DNA of 16,362 nt from JAAZFZ01 sp035647435 (lineage in GTDB: Bacteria; Bacillota; Clostridia; Oscillospirales; Acutalibacteraceae): assembly GCA_035647435.1 (NCBI GenBank), contig DASRNM010000018.1, positions 1-16,362 on the forward strand. The letters run 5' to 3'. The notes beneath the pieces are model-generated. The model was not told where the DNA came from and made no database searches. It worked only from the letters and a program-made list of their open reading frames with translations. The translations under genes were made by a program, and so were the position numbers. This document shows positions 1 to 8,121 of this stretch, piece after piece; the first letter of the stretch is position 1; each line of letters starts with the position of its first letter.

Positions 1-29
1 ATATTAATTGCATCATAGAGGTGTATTGA

Positions 30-1211
30 TTGACAAACTTATTGGTAAAATTGTTTGTGCGTGACAGCGAAATGGTCGAAAACCTTGAGGTTCGCACAAG
101 GTACGGTTTGCTTAGCGGTGTTGTGGGGATTATTGTCAACACTGTTCTTTTCATTGCAAAGCTTTCTGTTGGCAGGCTGGCAAACAGTATTGCAATAACC
201 GCTGACGCAATTAACAATTTGTCTGATGCCGGTGCATCTGTCGTAAACCTTGTCGGCTTTAAGCTTGCCGGCAAATCGGCAGACGACGAGCACCCTTTCG
301 GGCACGGTAGGATTGAATATATCAGCGCTTTAATTGTTTCTTTTCTTATTTTGCTTATGGGTATTGAGCTTGTCAAATCGTCAATTGAAAGAATTATTAA
401 CCCAAAGGTCACAACTTATAGCGTTTATTTTATTTTGATTCTTATCGCTTCAATTGTCGGAAAGCTGTGGCTTGCATTTTTCAACAGCAGACTTTCAAAA
501 AAAATTGATTCTCCCGTAATGGAAGCAGTAGTAGCAGACAGCTTAGGCGATACTGCCGCAACGGGTATCACATTGATTTCTCTTGTGTTGTCAAGGTATA
601 TTTCGTTTCCCATTGATGGATACATGGGTGTTGCGGTAGCGATATTTGTGTTTATTGCAGGGGTAAATATATTAAGAGAAACTGTTGGGCCTTTGCTCGG
701 CGAACCGATGGACTATGAATTGGCACAAAAAATTGAGGATAGGATTACTTCTTATGAAGGTGTTGTTGGCGCGCACGATTTGATGCTTCACAACTACGGG
801 CCGGGCAGAAACTTTGGAAGTGTTCACGCTGAGGTGCCCTCTGATGGGGACCTTTTGCAAAGCCATGACACAATTGATTTAATTGAAAAAAATATTAAGG
901 CGGAGTTTGGCATTGACCTTGTTATTCATCTTGACCCTATTGTTGTAAATGACGAAAGAATAAACTTTTTGAGAGAGCAGACTAAGCAAATTATCAAATC
1001 AATTGATGAGGATTTAAGCATTCATGATTTCAGGGTTGTTGACGGGCCAACACACACAAACCTAATTTTCGACCTTGTTGTACCGCATGGTTATCAAAAA
1101 AGAAAAAACAAACTAGTAAATGAGATTGATCAAAAACTCAGCGAGTTTAATGAGAGGTATTATGCAGTTATTACGGTGGAATCGAGCTTTATCAAGAAAA
1201 ATACCGACTGA
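30..1211 (+). CDS. Cation diffusion facilitator family transporter, probably Mn2+ efflux
   Basis: This is a 393-residue inner-membrane metal/proton antiporter of the CDF family. About six membrane segments lie between residues 27 and 213. The family motif HPFGHGRIEY is at 88-97. The transport site is N62 and D66 in TM2 plus D170 and D174 in TM5. Zinc exporters usually have HxxxD or DxxxD here; an Asn/Asp/Asp/Asp set is what I recall for MntE-like manganese exporters, so Mn2+ is inferred. After the membrane part, residues about 225-303 form the usual cytoplasmic dimer domain. A further 90 residues (305-393) look like a second small alpha/beta domain, making the protein longer than the roughly 300 residues of classical members. 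The TTG start at 30 follows AGAGGTG (17-23) at 6 bp; ATG at 72 is an alternative start that would trim 14 residues. The gene appears separate from the purine genes downstream. Confidence 0.9.
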   Translation: MTNLLVKLFVRDSEMVENLEVRTRYGLLSGVVGIIVNTVLFIAKLSVGRLANSIAITADAINNLSDAGASVVNLVGFKLAGKSADDEHPFGHGRIEYISALIVSFLILLMGIELVKSSIERIINPKVTTYSVYFILILIASIVGKLWLAFFNSRLSKKIDSPVMEAVVADSLGDTAATGITLISLVLSRYISFPIDGYMGVAVAIFVFIAGVNILRETVGPLLGEPMDYELAQKIEDRITSYEGVVGAHDLMLHNYGPGRNFGSVHAEVPSDGDLLQSHDTIDLIEKNIKAEFGIDLVIHLDPIVVNDERINFLREQTKQIIKSIDEDLSIHDFRVVDGPTHTNLIFDLVVPHGYQKRKNKLVNEIDQKLSEFNERYYAVITVESSFIKKNTD

Positions 1212-1252
1212 TTTAGCAAAACCCACAAAACATTAGTAAAAAAGGCATGTTT

Positions 1253-1270
1253 TTTTTCGACCTTTTTCGA
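1253..1270 (+). repeat. Tandem 10-bp repeat (TTTTTCGA twice) upstream of prs
   Basis: The octamer TTTTTCGA occurs at 1253-1260 and again at 1263-1270, so the period is 10 bp, about one helical turn. It lies just upstream of the candidate prs promoter, where an activator or repressor could bind. No regulator is known to me for this motif; the function is a guess. Confidence 0.3.
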
Positions 1271-1279
1271 ATGTAGCTG

Positions 1280-1317
1280 TTTTCAAAGCTAACAATTTAT
1301 AGTAGAATTAATATGAT
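1280..1317 (+). promoter_or_regulatory. Candidate sigma-A promoter for prs-xpt-nup
   Basis: Two overlapping sigma-A-like promoters can be read. The first is TTTTCA (1280-1285), 17 bp, TAGAAT (1303-1308). The second is CTAACA (1289-1294), 17 bp, TATGAT (1312-1317). Both are moderate matches to TTGACA/TATAAT, and the region is AT-rich, so chance matches are possible. The 147-bp gap between the CDF gene and prs otherwise holds only the TTTTTCGA repeats and a short TAGCT/AGCTA inverted repeat (1274-1290). I saw no purine riboswitch core. Confidence 0.35.
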
Positions 1318-1342
1318 ATGAAAAATAGACAATTTTAAATAT

Positions 1343-1348
1343 GGGAGG
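1343..1348 (+). promoter_or_regulatory. Ribosome binding site that sets the prs start
   Basis: GGGAGG at 1343-1348 overlaps the in-frame ATG at 1341 and sits 10 bp before the ATG at 1359. The upstream ATG is therefore part of the binding site, and translation should begin at 1359. Confidence 0.75.
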
Positions 1349-1358
1349 AACGGTAAAA

Positions 1359-2540
1359 ATGACTGGTACAGTTGAGGATTTCACTTCTATCCCTGTTGGA
1401 CAACTGGGGATTATTGCTTTACCTGGTTGTGAGGAGTTAGTAAAAAAGGTTGATGATTATTTGGTGCATTGGCGATATGGGCGTGAAAGTGAGCACAAAG
1501 CAACCATAGCTTTTTCAGGGTATCAGAAGGACAGCTATATCATCAAAACTGCATTCCCACGTTTTGGCACCGGCGAAGGCAAGGCGGTTATTAGGCAGTC
1601 TGTTCGCGGTTTTGACATTTTTATTTTTTGTGATGCTTTTAATCACGGAGTAACCTATGAAATGTACGGCCAAACTGTGCCAATGAGCCCCGACGCTCAC
1701 TATGCGAACTTGAAAAGGGCAATCAGTGCAATCGGTGGCAAGGCAAGGAGAATAACGGTTATTATGCCCATGCTCTATGAGGGCAGACAGCACAGGCGTG
1801 CAGGCAGAGAGTCTCTTGACTGTGCCGATTCTTTGCAGGAGTTGCACAATTTCATGGGCGTTGACAATATCATCACATTTGATGCACATGACGCAAGGGT
1901 GCAAAACGCTATCCCATTAGGTGGATTTGAGAATGTTCAGCCCGTATATCAAATGATAAAAGCTGTTGTGAAAAACATTAAAGACCTCAGCTTTGACAAA
2001 AAGGACCTTATGGTTATATCACCTGACGAGGGCGGAATGTCCCGTTCGATTTATTATTCAACGGTACTCGGTGTTGAGTTAGGTATGTTTTACAAGAGAA
2101 GAGATTATTCCGTAATCAAAAACGGTCGAAACCCGATTATCGCACATGAATTTTTGGGCGATAATGTTGAGAACAAGGATGTAATTATAGTTGACGATAT
2201 GATATCCTCGGGCGAGTCGATGATTGAGGTGGCAAAAAAGCTAAAGGAGCTAAAGGCAAAAAGAATATTTGTCTGCACTGCATTTGGTCTGTTTTGCAAC
2301 GGCCTTGACAGTTTTGACAAGGCTTACAAAGATGGGCTGTTTGATAAGGTGTTTACAACTAACAGTATTTATAGAATCCCTGAGCTCAAAGAAAGAGAGT
2401 GGTACTGCGAGGTTGACCTTTCTAAATATATTTCATATATTATTGACACACTCAACCATGACATGTCGGTCAGCAAGCTACTCAACCCGGTCGAAAGAAT
2501 CAATAGTCTTCTCATAAAATATGGTTATCGCAAGGCTTAA
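1359..2540 (+). CDS. prs: Ribose-phosphate pyrophosphokinase (PRPP synthetase), long divergent type
   Basis: This enzyme makes 5-phosphoribosyl-1-diphosphate from ribose 5-phosphate and ATP in the cytoplasm. The family marks are present but diverged. PMLYEGRQHRR (137-147) stands for the usual PYARQDRK ATP loop, and FDAHD (174-178, H177) for the VDLHA-type motif. YKRRD (245-249) stands for the catalytic DKRR, and VIIVDDMISSGES (275-287) is the PRPP-binding loop. The product is 393 residues against about 315 for the classical enzyme, with an N-terminal extension and a C-terminal tail of about 40 residues. As far as I recall, such long forms are common in Clostridia as a second or sole Prs. It is followed 35 bp later by xpt, whose reaction consumes PRPP, so the two are probably co-transcribed. 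The ATG at 1341 lies inside the ribosome binding site and was not chosen. Confidence 0.88.
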   Translation: MTGTVEDFTSIPVGQLGIIALPGCEELVKKVDDYLVHWRYGRESEHKATIAFSGYQKDSYIIKTAFPRFGTGEGKAVIRQSVRGFDIFIFCDAFNHGVTYEMYGQTVPMSPDAHYANLKRAISAIGGKARRITVIMPMLYEGRQHRRAGRESLDCADSLQELHNFMGVDNIITFDAHDARVQNAIPLGGFENVQPVYQMIKAVVKNIKDLSFDKKDLMVISPDEGGMSRSIYYSTVLGVELGMFYKRRDYSVIKNGRNPIIAHEFLGDNVENKDVIIVDDMISSGESMIEVAKKLKELKAKRIFVCTAFGLFCNGLDSFDKAYKDGLFDKVFTTNSIYRIPELKEREWYCEVDLSKYISYIIDTLNHDMSVSKLLNPVERINSLLIKYGYRKA

Positions 2541-2575
2541 CTTTAAATTTATTTTCTAGAAGGATGGTGATTGAT

Positions 2576-3145
2576 ATGGAGATTTTAAAAAAGCGTATTG
2601 TTTTAGAAGGCAAGGTTATTGGAGGCGATACACTTAAAGTTGATATGTTTCTAAATCACCAAATAGATGTCGGTCTGCTTGAGGAAATCGGCAAGGAATT
2701 TTATACCCGTTTTGCCGATGAAAACATAAATAAAATACTAACAGTTGAAGCTTCAGGTATAGGGATAGCGTGCATAGCAGCACAACAATTCTCTGTACCT
2801 GTCGTTTTTGCGAAAAAGGGTGTTCACAGAAATGTAGGCAATGACATTTTTACAAGTGATGTTTATTCGTTTACAAAGGGTGAGAACACTGTTATAGGCA
2901 TGTCACGTGAATATATTTGCTCCGATGACAGGGTGTTAATAATAGATGATTTTCTTGCAAACGGTGGTGCCGTTAACGGCCTTATAAGCATTATTGAACA
3001 AGCAGGGGCGACGCTTTGCGGTGTTGGTATAGTTATTGAAAAGGGCTTTCAAAGAGGCGGGACAAGCCTTAGAGAAAAGGGTGTGCCCATTGAGTCACTT
3101 GCCATTATTAAAAGCATGAAAGATGGCAAAATCGAGTTTGTCTAA
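2576..3145 (+). CDS. xpt: Xanthine phosphoribosyltransferase
   Basis: The enzyme converts xanthine plus PRPP to XMP, salvaging the free base toward GMP. The 189-residue product closely follows Bacillus subtilis Xpt along its whole length. It has KVDMFLNHQID (21-31), the base-recognition stretch EASGIG (58-63), FAKKG (78-82), and the PRPP loop VLIIDDFLANGG (120-131). An earlier in-frame ATG at 2564 abuts the AGAAGG sequence with no spacing. The ATG at 2576 has GGTGA 5 bp upstream and matches the family N-terminus, so it is preferred. It lies between prs and the nucleoside importer, which makes a purine salvage role very likely. In many Firmicutes xpt is led by a guanine riboswitch; none is visible here. 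Confidence 0.95.
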   Translation: MEILKKRIVLEGKVIGGDTLKVDMFLNHQIDVGLLEEIGKEFYTRFADENINKILTVEASGIGIACIAAQQFSVPVVFAKKGVHRNVGNDIFTSDVYSFTKGENTVIGMSREYICSDDRVLIIDDFLANGGAVNGLISIIEQAGATLCGVGIVIEKGFQRGGTSLREKGVPIESLAIIKSMKDGKIEFV

Positions 3146-3153
3146 AATTTTGG

Positions 3154-3180
3154 ATGTAATGGTCAACAGACCATTTACAT
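3154..3180 (+). promoter_or_regulatory. Intercistronic hairpin between xpt and nupN
   Basis: TGGTC (3160-3164) pairs with GACCA (3169-3173) around an AACA loop. The stem continues outward through AA/TT, a single bulged T at 3176, and ATGT/ACAT, about 11 bp in total. No T-run follows, so it is unlikely to be a strong terminator. It could protect the 3' end of the prs-xpt part or raise transporter mRNA relative to the enzymes; this is inference. Confidence 0.55.
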
Positions 3181-3193
3181 ATAAAAAATCATT

Positions 3194-3198
3194 GGAGG
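3194..3198 (+). promoter_or_regulatory. Ribosome binding site that sets the nupN start
   Basis: GGAGG at 3194-3198 is 1 bp from the ATG at 3200 but 7 bp from the ATG at 3206. The second gives a normal spacing and a standard lipoprotein N-terminus (MKKL). Confidence 0.75.
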
Positions 3199-3205
3199 AA
3201 TGAAA

Positions 3206-4435
3206 ATGAAAAAACTTGTCAAAATTCTTTCCCTTGTGTTGGTAGCTGCAATGATCTTTGCTTTTGCAGGCTGTGGCGGTAACGACGACACAGGAACAAC
3301 AAAGGACAGTGGAGGAAAAACAGATTCTACTACGATTACTCTTGAGAATTTAAAAGTTGGCGTTATCCACATAGGCGACCCGGGAGACGGCGCAGGCTAC
3401 TCCTATGCTCACGATCTTGGCATAGTTGCAATGCAAGAAAACCTTGGCCTTACGGATAACCAAATTGTTCGCAAGCTGAATGTCGCAGACGATGATGCTG
3501 CTGCAACAAAAACAGCTATTGAAGAATGCTTAGAAGAAGGCTGTAACCTTATTTTCGGCACAAGCTGGGATTACGGTGAAACAATGCTCACTCTTGCAGA
3601 GGAATACCCTGAGGTATTATTCTCTCACGGCTCAGGTGTTGACGAAGCATCGGCTAACACCAACAACTATTTCGGCCGTATTTATCAGCCTCGCTACCTT
3701 TCAGGTATAGCCGCAGGTCTTAAAACTCAGACAAATAAGGTCGGCTTTGTTGCTGCATTGGGCACAGAAAACTCAGAAGTTACAGGCGGACTTGATGCTT
3801 TTGCAAAGGGTGTTGCCGCAGTTAATAAAGACGCTCAAGTATATGTTAAGGTTACAAACTCATGGTTTACAGTTGAGGGTGAAAAGCAAGCTGCTGAAGC
3901 ACTTATCGACCTTGGCTGTGACGTTATCGGTCAGCATTGTGATACAACAGCTCCTCAGCTTGCAGCAGAGAATGCAGGCGTATGGGGTTGCGGATACAAT
4001 TCAGACATGACTGCAGCTGCTCCCACAGCTCACCTTACAGCTCCTGTTTGGAATTGGGGCATTTATTACACTAAAGCTGCTAAAGCTGCAATAGACGGCG
4101 AATGGACAGAGCTCGGCAACTACTTCGGAGGAATGGACGAAAACTTCGTGGCACTTTCTGCTCTATCTGTTAATTGTGCAGACGGCACAAAGGAAATTAT
4201 AGAACAAGTTGGACAGCTTATTGCCGATGGCACATTTGATGTTTTTGACGGTCAGCAAGTATCTGTTGATGAAGAAGGCAAGGTTACACTTGTTGAAGAA
4301 GAAATGCTCGATAATAAAGGCAATGTAATTGTTGAGGCGGGTGGCGAATGCTTGTCAGACGCAACAATCAGAAGTGGCATCAATTGGAACTATGAAAACA
4401 TTGCAGGCGTTTCAGCTCTTACAACTGAAGAATAA
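3206..4435 (+). CDS. nupN: BMP-family nucleoside ABC transporter substrate-binding lipoprotein
   Basis: This is the extracellular binding protein of a purine nucleoside importer (PnrA/BmpA/NupN family). It is a lipoprotein: basic start, hydrophobic stretch to residue 21, then FAGC with C23 as the lipidated residue. A Gly/Asp/Thr-rich tether follows to about 48. The mature fold begins at LKVGVIHIGDPGDGAG (49-64), and the phrase GTSWDYGETM, typical of BMP proteins, follows in the first lobe. The 409-residue product is somewhat longer than usual because of the tether and insertions near the C-terminus. It sits directly ahead of the matching ATPase and permeases. The family also binds other nucleosides, so purine specificity rests on the neighbouring prs and xpt. 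I chose the second ATG because of the ribosome binding site spacing. Confidence 0.9.
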   Translation: MKKLVKILSLVLVAAMIFAFAGCGGNDDTGTTKDSGGKTDSTTITLENLKVGVIHIGDPGDGAGYSYAHDLGIVAMQENLGLTDNQIVRKLNVADDDAAATKTAIEECLEEGCNLIFGTSWDYGETMLTLAEEYPEVLFSHGSGVDEASANTNNYFGRIYQPRYLSGIAAGLKTQTNKVGFVAALGTENSEVTGGLDAFAKGVAAVNKDAQVYVKVTNSWFTVEGEKQAAEALIDLGCDVIGQHCDTTAPQLAAENAGVWGCGYNSDMTAAAPTAHLTAPVWNWGIYYTKAAKAAIDGEWTELGNYFGGMDENFVALSALSVNCADGTKEIIEQVGQLIADGTFDVFDGQQVSVDEEGKVTLVEEEMLDNKGNVIVEAGGECLSDATIRSGINWNYENIAGVSALTTEE

Positions 4436-4465
4436 TAAATAACAACCGTTTGGCAGGTGAAGATT

Positions 4466-5995
4466 TTGATTGAAAACAATGATAATGTAAAAGCAATACA
4501 CCTTAAGGGAATTACAAAAGCATTTGGTAGCGTGGTTGCAAACAATAATATTGACCTGTCTGTCAGACAGGGCGAAATTCTTGCCCTGCTCGGTGAAAAC
4601 GGTTCAGGAAAAACAACTTTAATGAATATGCTGTCGGGGATTTACCGCCCCGACAGCGGTTCTATTTCCGTTAACGGGGTAGAGGTTGCAATCCAAACGC
4701 CTGAGGACTCAAAAAAGCTCGGAATAGGTATGATACATCAACATTTCAAGCTCGTTGAGGTTTTATCCGCTGCGGATAATATTTTGGTAGGCTCAAAGGC
4801 GGAGGGGTTCTTCCTTAAAAAGAGTAGACACAAAAAAGTTAAGCAGGTAAGTGAAAAATTCGGACTTGAAATAAACCCAGAGAGAAAGATATATGATATG
4901 TCTGTTTCAGAAAAACAGACGGTTGAAATTGTCAAGGTTCTTTACCACGGTGCAGATATACTTATACTTGATGAACCAACGGCGGTACTTACACCTCAGG
5001 AAATCAAAAAACTATTTAAAATTCTTCGTAAAATGAGAGATTCTGGGTGCGCAATTGTAATTATTACTCATAAACTCAATGAGGTTTTAGAAATTAGCGA
5101 CCGTGTAACCATTTTGCGAAAAGGCGAAAGTGTTGCAACAGTTGAAACGAGTCAAACAAATGCTCAGGAGCTGACTGAGCTTATGGTCGGTCGGGCAGTT
5201 GAGCTTTCGATTGAAAGGCCCGAAACCAGAACCGATGAATGCATTCTCAGCACTCATCATCTAACAATAACGAACGATGAGGGCGTTGACGTTATCAACG
5301 ATGTTTCGTTTGAACTTTATCGTGGGGAGATATTGGGTGTTGCAGGCATTGCTGGCAGCGGTCAAAAAGAACTTTGCGAAGCTATTGCAGGTCTGCAAAA
5401 AATACGGCAGGGCGCAATACTTTATAAAAAAGAGAATATCGAGGGCAAACAGCCCCGTGAAATTATAAAACTTGGCATCGCTATGAGCTTTATACCGGAG
5501 GACAGGCTTGGTATGGGGCTTGCAGGTTCGCTCGGAATGGCGGATAACATGATGCTTAAAAACTATGTTGATTCAAAAACGCCGTTTGTTGAAAGAAGAA
5601 AAGCAGCAAAGCGTGCAGAGTCAATCGTCCAGACATTGGAGGTTCAAACACCGAGCGTTAGCACACCTATTAGAAAGCTGTCTGGTGGAAACGTTCAGAA
5701 GGTGCTCTTGGGTAGGGAGATTGAGGCAAACCCCAATGTTTTGATAACGGCATACCCTGTTAGAGGGCTTGATATAAACTCATCCTACACAATATATGAT
5801 GCTATCAACAATCAAAAGAAAAAGGGCGTTGCAATTCTTTTTGTAGGTGAAGATTTAGATGTTATGCTGGCACTTTGCGACAGAATAATGGTTTTGTGTC
5901 AAGGCAAAGTAACGGGTATATTAGACGCAAAGACAGCTACAAAAGAAGAAATTGGTCTTTTGATGACAGGTCATATAAAGGAGGGAGGGGCTTAA
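4466..5995 (+). CDS. nupO: Nucleoside ABC transporter double-domain ATPase
   Basis: This cytoplasmic ATPase of 509 residues has two fused nucleotide-binding domains and drives nucleoside import through the two permeases that follow. Domain 1 is intact: Walker A GENGSGKT (43-50), a signature-like MSVSEKQTVEI (145-155), Walker B ILILDEP (165-171) and switch His at about 202. Domain 2 has a degenerate Walker A, GIAGSGQK (294-301). Its signature LSGGNVQK (405-412) is good, but its Walker B region (LITAYPVRGLD) lacks the catalytic Glu. This asymmetry is normal in the sugar/nucleoside CUT2 and BMP transporters. The GTG at 4457 overlaps the AGGTGA ribosome binding site (4455-4460); TTG at 4466 lies 5 bp after it and is preferred, though the start is not certain. 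It ends immediately before the next gene's ATG. Confidence 0.92.
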   Translation: MIENNDNVKAIHLKGITKAFGSVVANNNIDLSVRQGEILALLGENGSGKTTLMNMLSGIYRPDSGSISVNGVEVAIQTPEDSKKLGIGMIHQHFKLVEVLSAADNILVGSKAEGFFLKKSRHKKVKQVSEKFGLEINPERKIYDMSVSEKQTVEIVKVLYHGADILILDEPTAVLTPQEIKKLFKILRKMRDSGCAIVIITHKLNEVLEISDRVTILRKGESVATVETSQTNAQELTELMVGRAVELSIERPETRTDECILSTHHLTITNDEGVDVINDVSFELYRGEILGVAGIAGSGQKELCEAIAGLQKIRQGAILYKKENIEGKQPREIIKLGIAMSFIPEDRLGMGLAGSLGMADNMMLKNYVDSKTPFVERRKAAKRAESIVQTLEVQTPSVSTPIRKLSGGNVQKVLLGREIEANPNVLITAYPVRGLDINSSYTIYDAINNQKKKGVAILFVGEDLDVMLALCDRIMVLCQGKVTGILDAKTATKEEIGLLMTGHIKEGGA

Positions 5996-7120
5996 ATGAA
6001 AAGTAATAAAGGTATATTGTATTCTGTAACCTCCCTTGTCAGAGTGGTTAAACGACCTGAAATGTCGAAGAGAAAAACTGCATTGTTATATATCTCGGCG
6101 ATTATAGTCGCAATTGCGGCAGGCGGTATATTTATTCTTGCTCTCGGAGAAAATCCGTTTTCTTATTATGCAATGGTCGCAATCGGTTCTTTTAGAAGCA
6201 ACATTGCAACAAGGGCATTAATCAGAATTATTATTCCGCTGTTGATAACCTCTCTTGGCCTCTCGGTTGCGTTTAAGATGAAGTTTTGGAACATCGGCGC
6301 TGAAGGGCAGTTTATATTCGGTGCGATATGTGCAACATATGTAGCTCTCTTTATGAGCGAAGGGCTTTCTCATTTTGCAGTGATTTTACTAATGGCGCTT
6401 GCTGGTTTTATCGGTGGCGGTTTGTTCGGGTTAATACCAGCTTTCTTTAAAACAAGGTTTGGGACAAGTGAAACGCTCTTAACACTGATGTTAAACTACG
6501 TTGCACTTTACCTTGTGCAATATTTGATGGACGGGCCCTGGAGAGACCCTAATGCAGGCGGGTTTTCAAGAATTCCAAAGCTTCCCCAAGTTGCATGGAT
6601 TGACCAAATTGGGAGAATTGATGTCAGTTGGATGGTTGCGCTCGCCTTAACGGTGTTTTTATTTATTTACTTTAAACATACAAAACAAGGGTATGAAATT
6701 TCTGTTGTCGGTGACAGTCAAAACACGGCAAGATATGCAGGCATGAATGTCAACAGAATAATACTAAGAACAATGTTCATAAGCGCAGGCATAGCAGGGC
6801 TTGCTGGCATGCTTCAAGCGGCAGGTGATGCAACAACACACACATTGAGCACGGGTATCGCAAGCGGAGTCGGGTTCACCGCAATTATTGTCGCTTGGCT
6901 TGCAAAGCTTAACCCGTTTGGGATTGTTGTTGTTTCGTTTCTGTTTGGTATTCTCGAAAAGGGCTGTGGCGTTGCGGAGAGCAAGTTCCATCTTTCGGGC
7001 TCGGTTGCAGACATTCTTCAGGGAATAATCCTATTCTTTATATTGGCATTTGATTTCTTTATTCAGTACAAGCTTGCTTTCGGAAAAGTAGATAAGCCAA
7101 CAGGAGGTGCTGATAAATGA
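5996..7120 (+). CDS. nupP: Nucleoside ABC transporter permease (first)
   Basis: This is one of the two membrane subunits of the nucleoside importer, in the branched-chain/CUT2-type permease fold. The 374-residue product starts with a short cytoplasmic tail of about 27 residues and then has roughly eight to ten hydrophobic segments. The motif FWNIGAEGQF (98-107), conserved in this permease group, marks the cytoplasmic coupling region. The ATG follows the ATPase stop codon directly (TAAATG) with GGAGGGAGGGG just upstream, so the two are translationally coupled. Its own stop overlaps the start of the second permease (ATGA at 7117-7120). Confidence 0.92.
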   Translation: MKSNKGILYSVTSLVRVVKRPEMSKRKTALLYISAIIVAIAAGGIFILALGENPFSYYAMVAIGSFRSNIATRALIRIIIPLLITSLGLSVAFKMKFWNIGAEGQFIFGAICATYVALFMSEGLSHFAVILLMALAGFIGGGLFGLIPAFFKTRFGTSETLLTLMLNYVALYLVQYLMDGPWRDPNAGGFSRIPKLPQVAWIDQIGRIDVSWMVALALTVFLFIYFKHTKQGYEISVVGDSQNTARYAGMNVNRIILRTMFISAGIAGLAGMLQAAGDATTHTLSTGIASGVGFTAIIVAWLAKLNPFGIVVVSFLFGILEKGCGVAESKFHLSGSVADILQGIILFFILAFDFFIQYKLAFGKVDKPTGGADK

Positions 7121-8100
7121 TTACAATAATCAACTTCCTTTTTGCGGCGATAAAAGCAGGTGCACCATTGTTGCTCGGCACAACGGGCGAAATTGTAACC
7201 GAAAAATCGGGCAGTCTTAACCTCGGCGTTGAGGGCATGATGTATATGGGCGCAATCGGTGGTTTTTACATGGGGCTCAGAACAAACAGCGTTCTGATAG
7301 CGTTGCTTTCGGCCTTTGCTACTGGTGCTTTCGGAGCATTGATATATGCTTTTATCACGGTTACACTTCAAGCTAACCAAAATGTAACAGGCCTTACACT
7401 CACGATTTTCGGCACAGGGTTTGCAAACTTTTTTGGCGAAATGCTTATCAAAAACACTCCGTCTGGAACGCCGAAGCTTTCAAGCGAGTTTTCTGCAAAG
7501 CTGAGCGAAAAGGCAATACCAGTTCTCAGTGATATCCCATATATAGGCAAGCTTTTATTTTCACACAACTATCTTGTTTATTTTTCAATAATTGTTGCGT
7601 TGCTCTGTTGGGCATATATTAAATACACGAGATTTGGACTTAATATGAGATTTGTCGGCGAGAACCCAGCCGCTGCAGATGCCTCGGGGTTGAGTGTCAA
7701 CAGAATAAAATATATAAATATTTTAATCGGTGGCGGAATATGTGGTTTGGGCGGTGCTTATATTTCTCTCATAAATGGTGGCGGAGTTTGGAATAACGGC
7801 GCTGTGAACGGTCAAGGTTGGATAGCGGTTGCTCTTGTTATTTTTGCTAGCTGGAGCCCTGCAAAAGCGATAATCGGGTCATTGATTTTCGGTGCATTTT
7901 CTGTGTTCCAGTTCAGAGCGGCGGACTTTGCAGCACTGTTTAGACCACTCGGGTTTTTGACAAGTATCCCTGCTGCATTTTATAACATGCTTCCATTTGT
8001 TTTGACGGCAGTAGTTTTGATTGTAACATCAATGAGAAAGAGAAAAGGCGGCGGTCAACCGGCAAGCTGTGGAGTAAACTATTTTAGAGAAGAAAGATAA
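7117..8100 (+). CDS. nupQ: Nucleoside ABC transporter permease (second)
   Basis: This second membrane subunit is 327 residues with about eight hydrophobic segments. It carries the motif GSLNLGVEGMM (32-42), the counterpart of the WNIGAEGQ motif in the first permease. The C-terminal tail, with QPAS...YFREER, is also typical of NupQ-type permeases. GGAGGT at 7103-7108 precedes the ATG, which overlaps the previous stop by four bases. It is the last gene of the + strand run and is followed by a hairpin. Confidence 0.92.
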   Translation: MITIINFLFAAIKAGAPLLLGTTGEIVTEKSGSLNLGVEGMMYMGAIGGFYMGLRTNSVLIALLSAFATGAFGALIYAFITVTLQANQNVTGLTLTIFGTGFANFFGEMLIKNTPSGTPKLSSEFSAKLSEKAIPVLSDIPYIGKLLFSHNYLVYFSIIVALLCWAYIKYTRFGLNMRFVGENPAAADASGLSVNRIKYINILIGGGICGLGGAYISLINGGGVWNNGAVNGQGWIAVALVIFASWSPAKAIIGSLIFGAFSVFQFRAADFAALFRPLGFLTSIPAAFYNMLPFVLTAVVLIVTSMRKRKGGGQPASCGVNYFREER

Positions 8101-8121
8101 AACAAAATCTAACCCTATATC

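Noticed and set aside
1239..1267. AAAAAGG ... CCTTTTT inverted repeat after the CDF gene as a terminator
   Set aside because: The stem is short and AT-rich with a 15-base loop and no good T-run after it; not enough to call, although some terminator for the CDF gene would be expected.
1515..1904. A 129-codon - strand open frame opposite prs
   Set aside because: Antisense to conserved PRPP synthetase motifs; Cys-rich random-looking translation.
2564..2578. Start of xpt at ATG 2564
   Set aside because: It abuts the ribosome binding site with no spacing and adds residues absent from the family; ATG 2576 is better.
4466..5995. Degenerate second ATPase site in the nucleoside transporter as a mutation
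   Set aside because: Asymmetric nucleotide sites are normal in this ATPase group.
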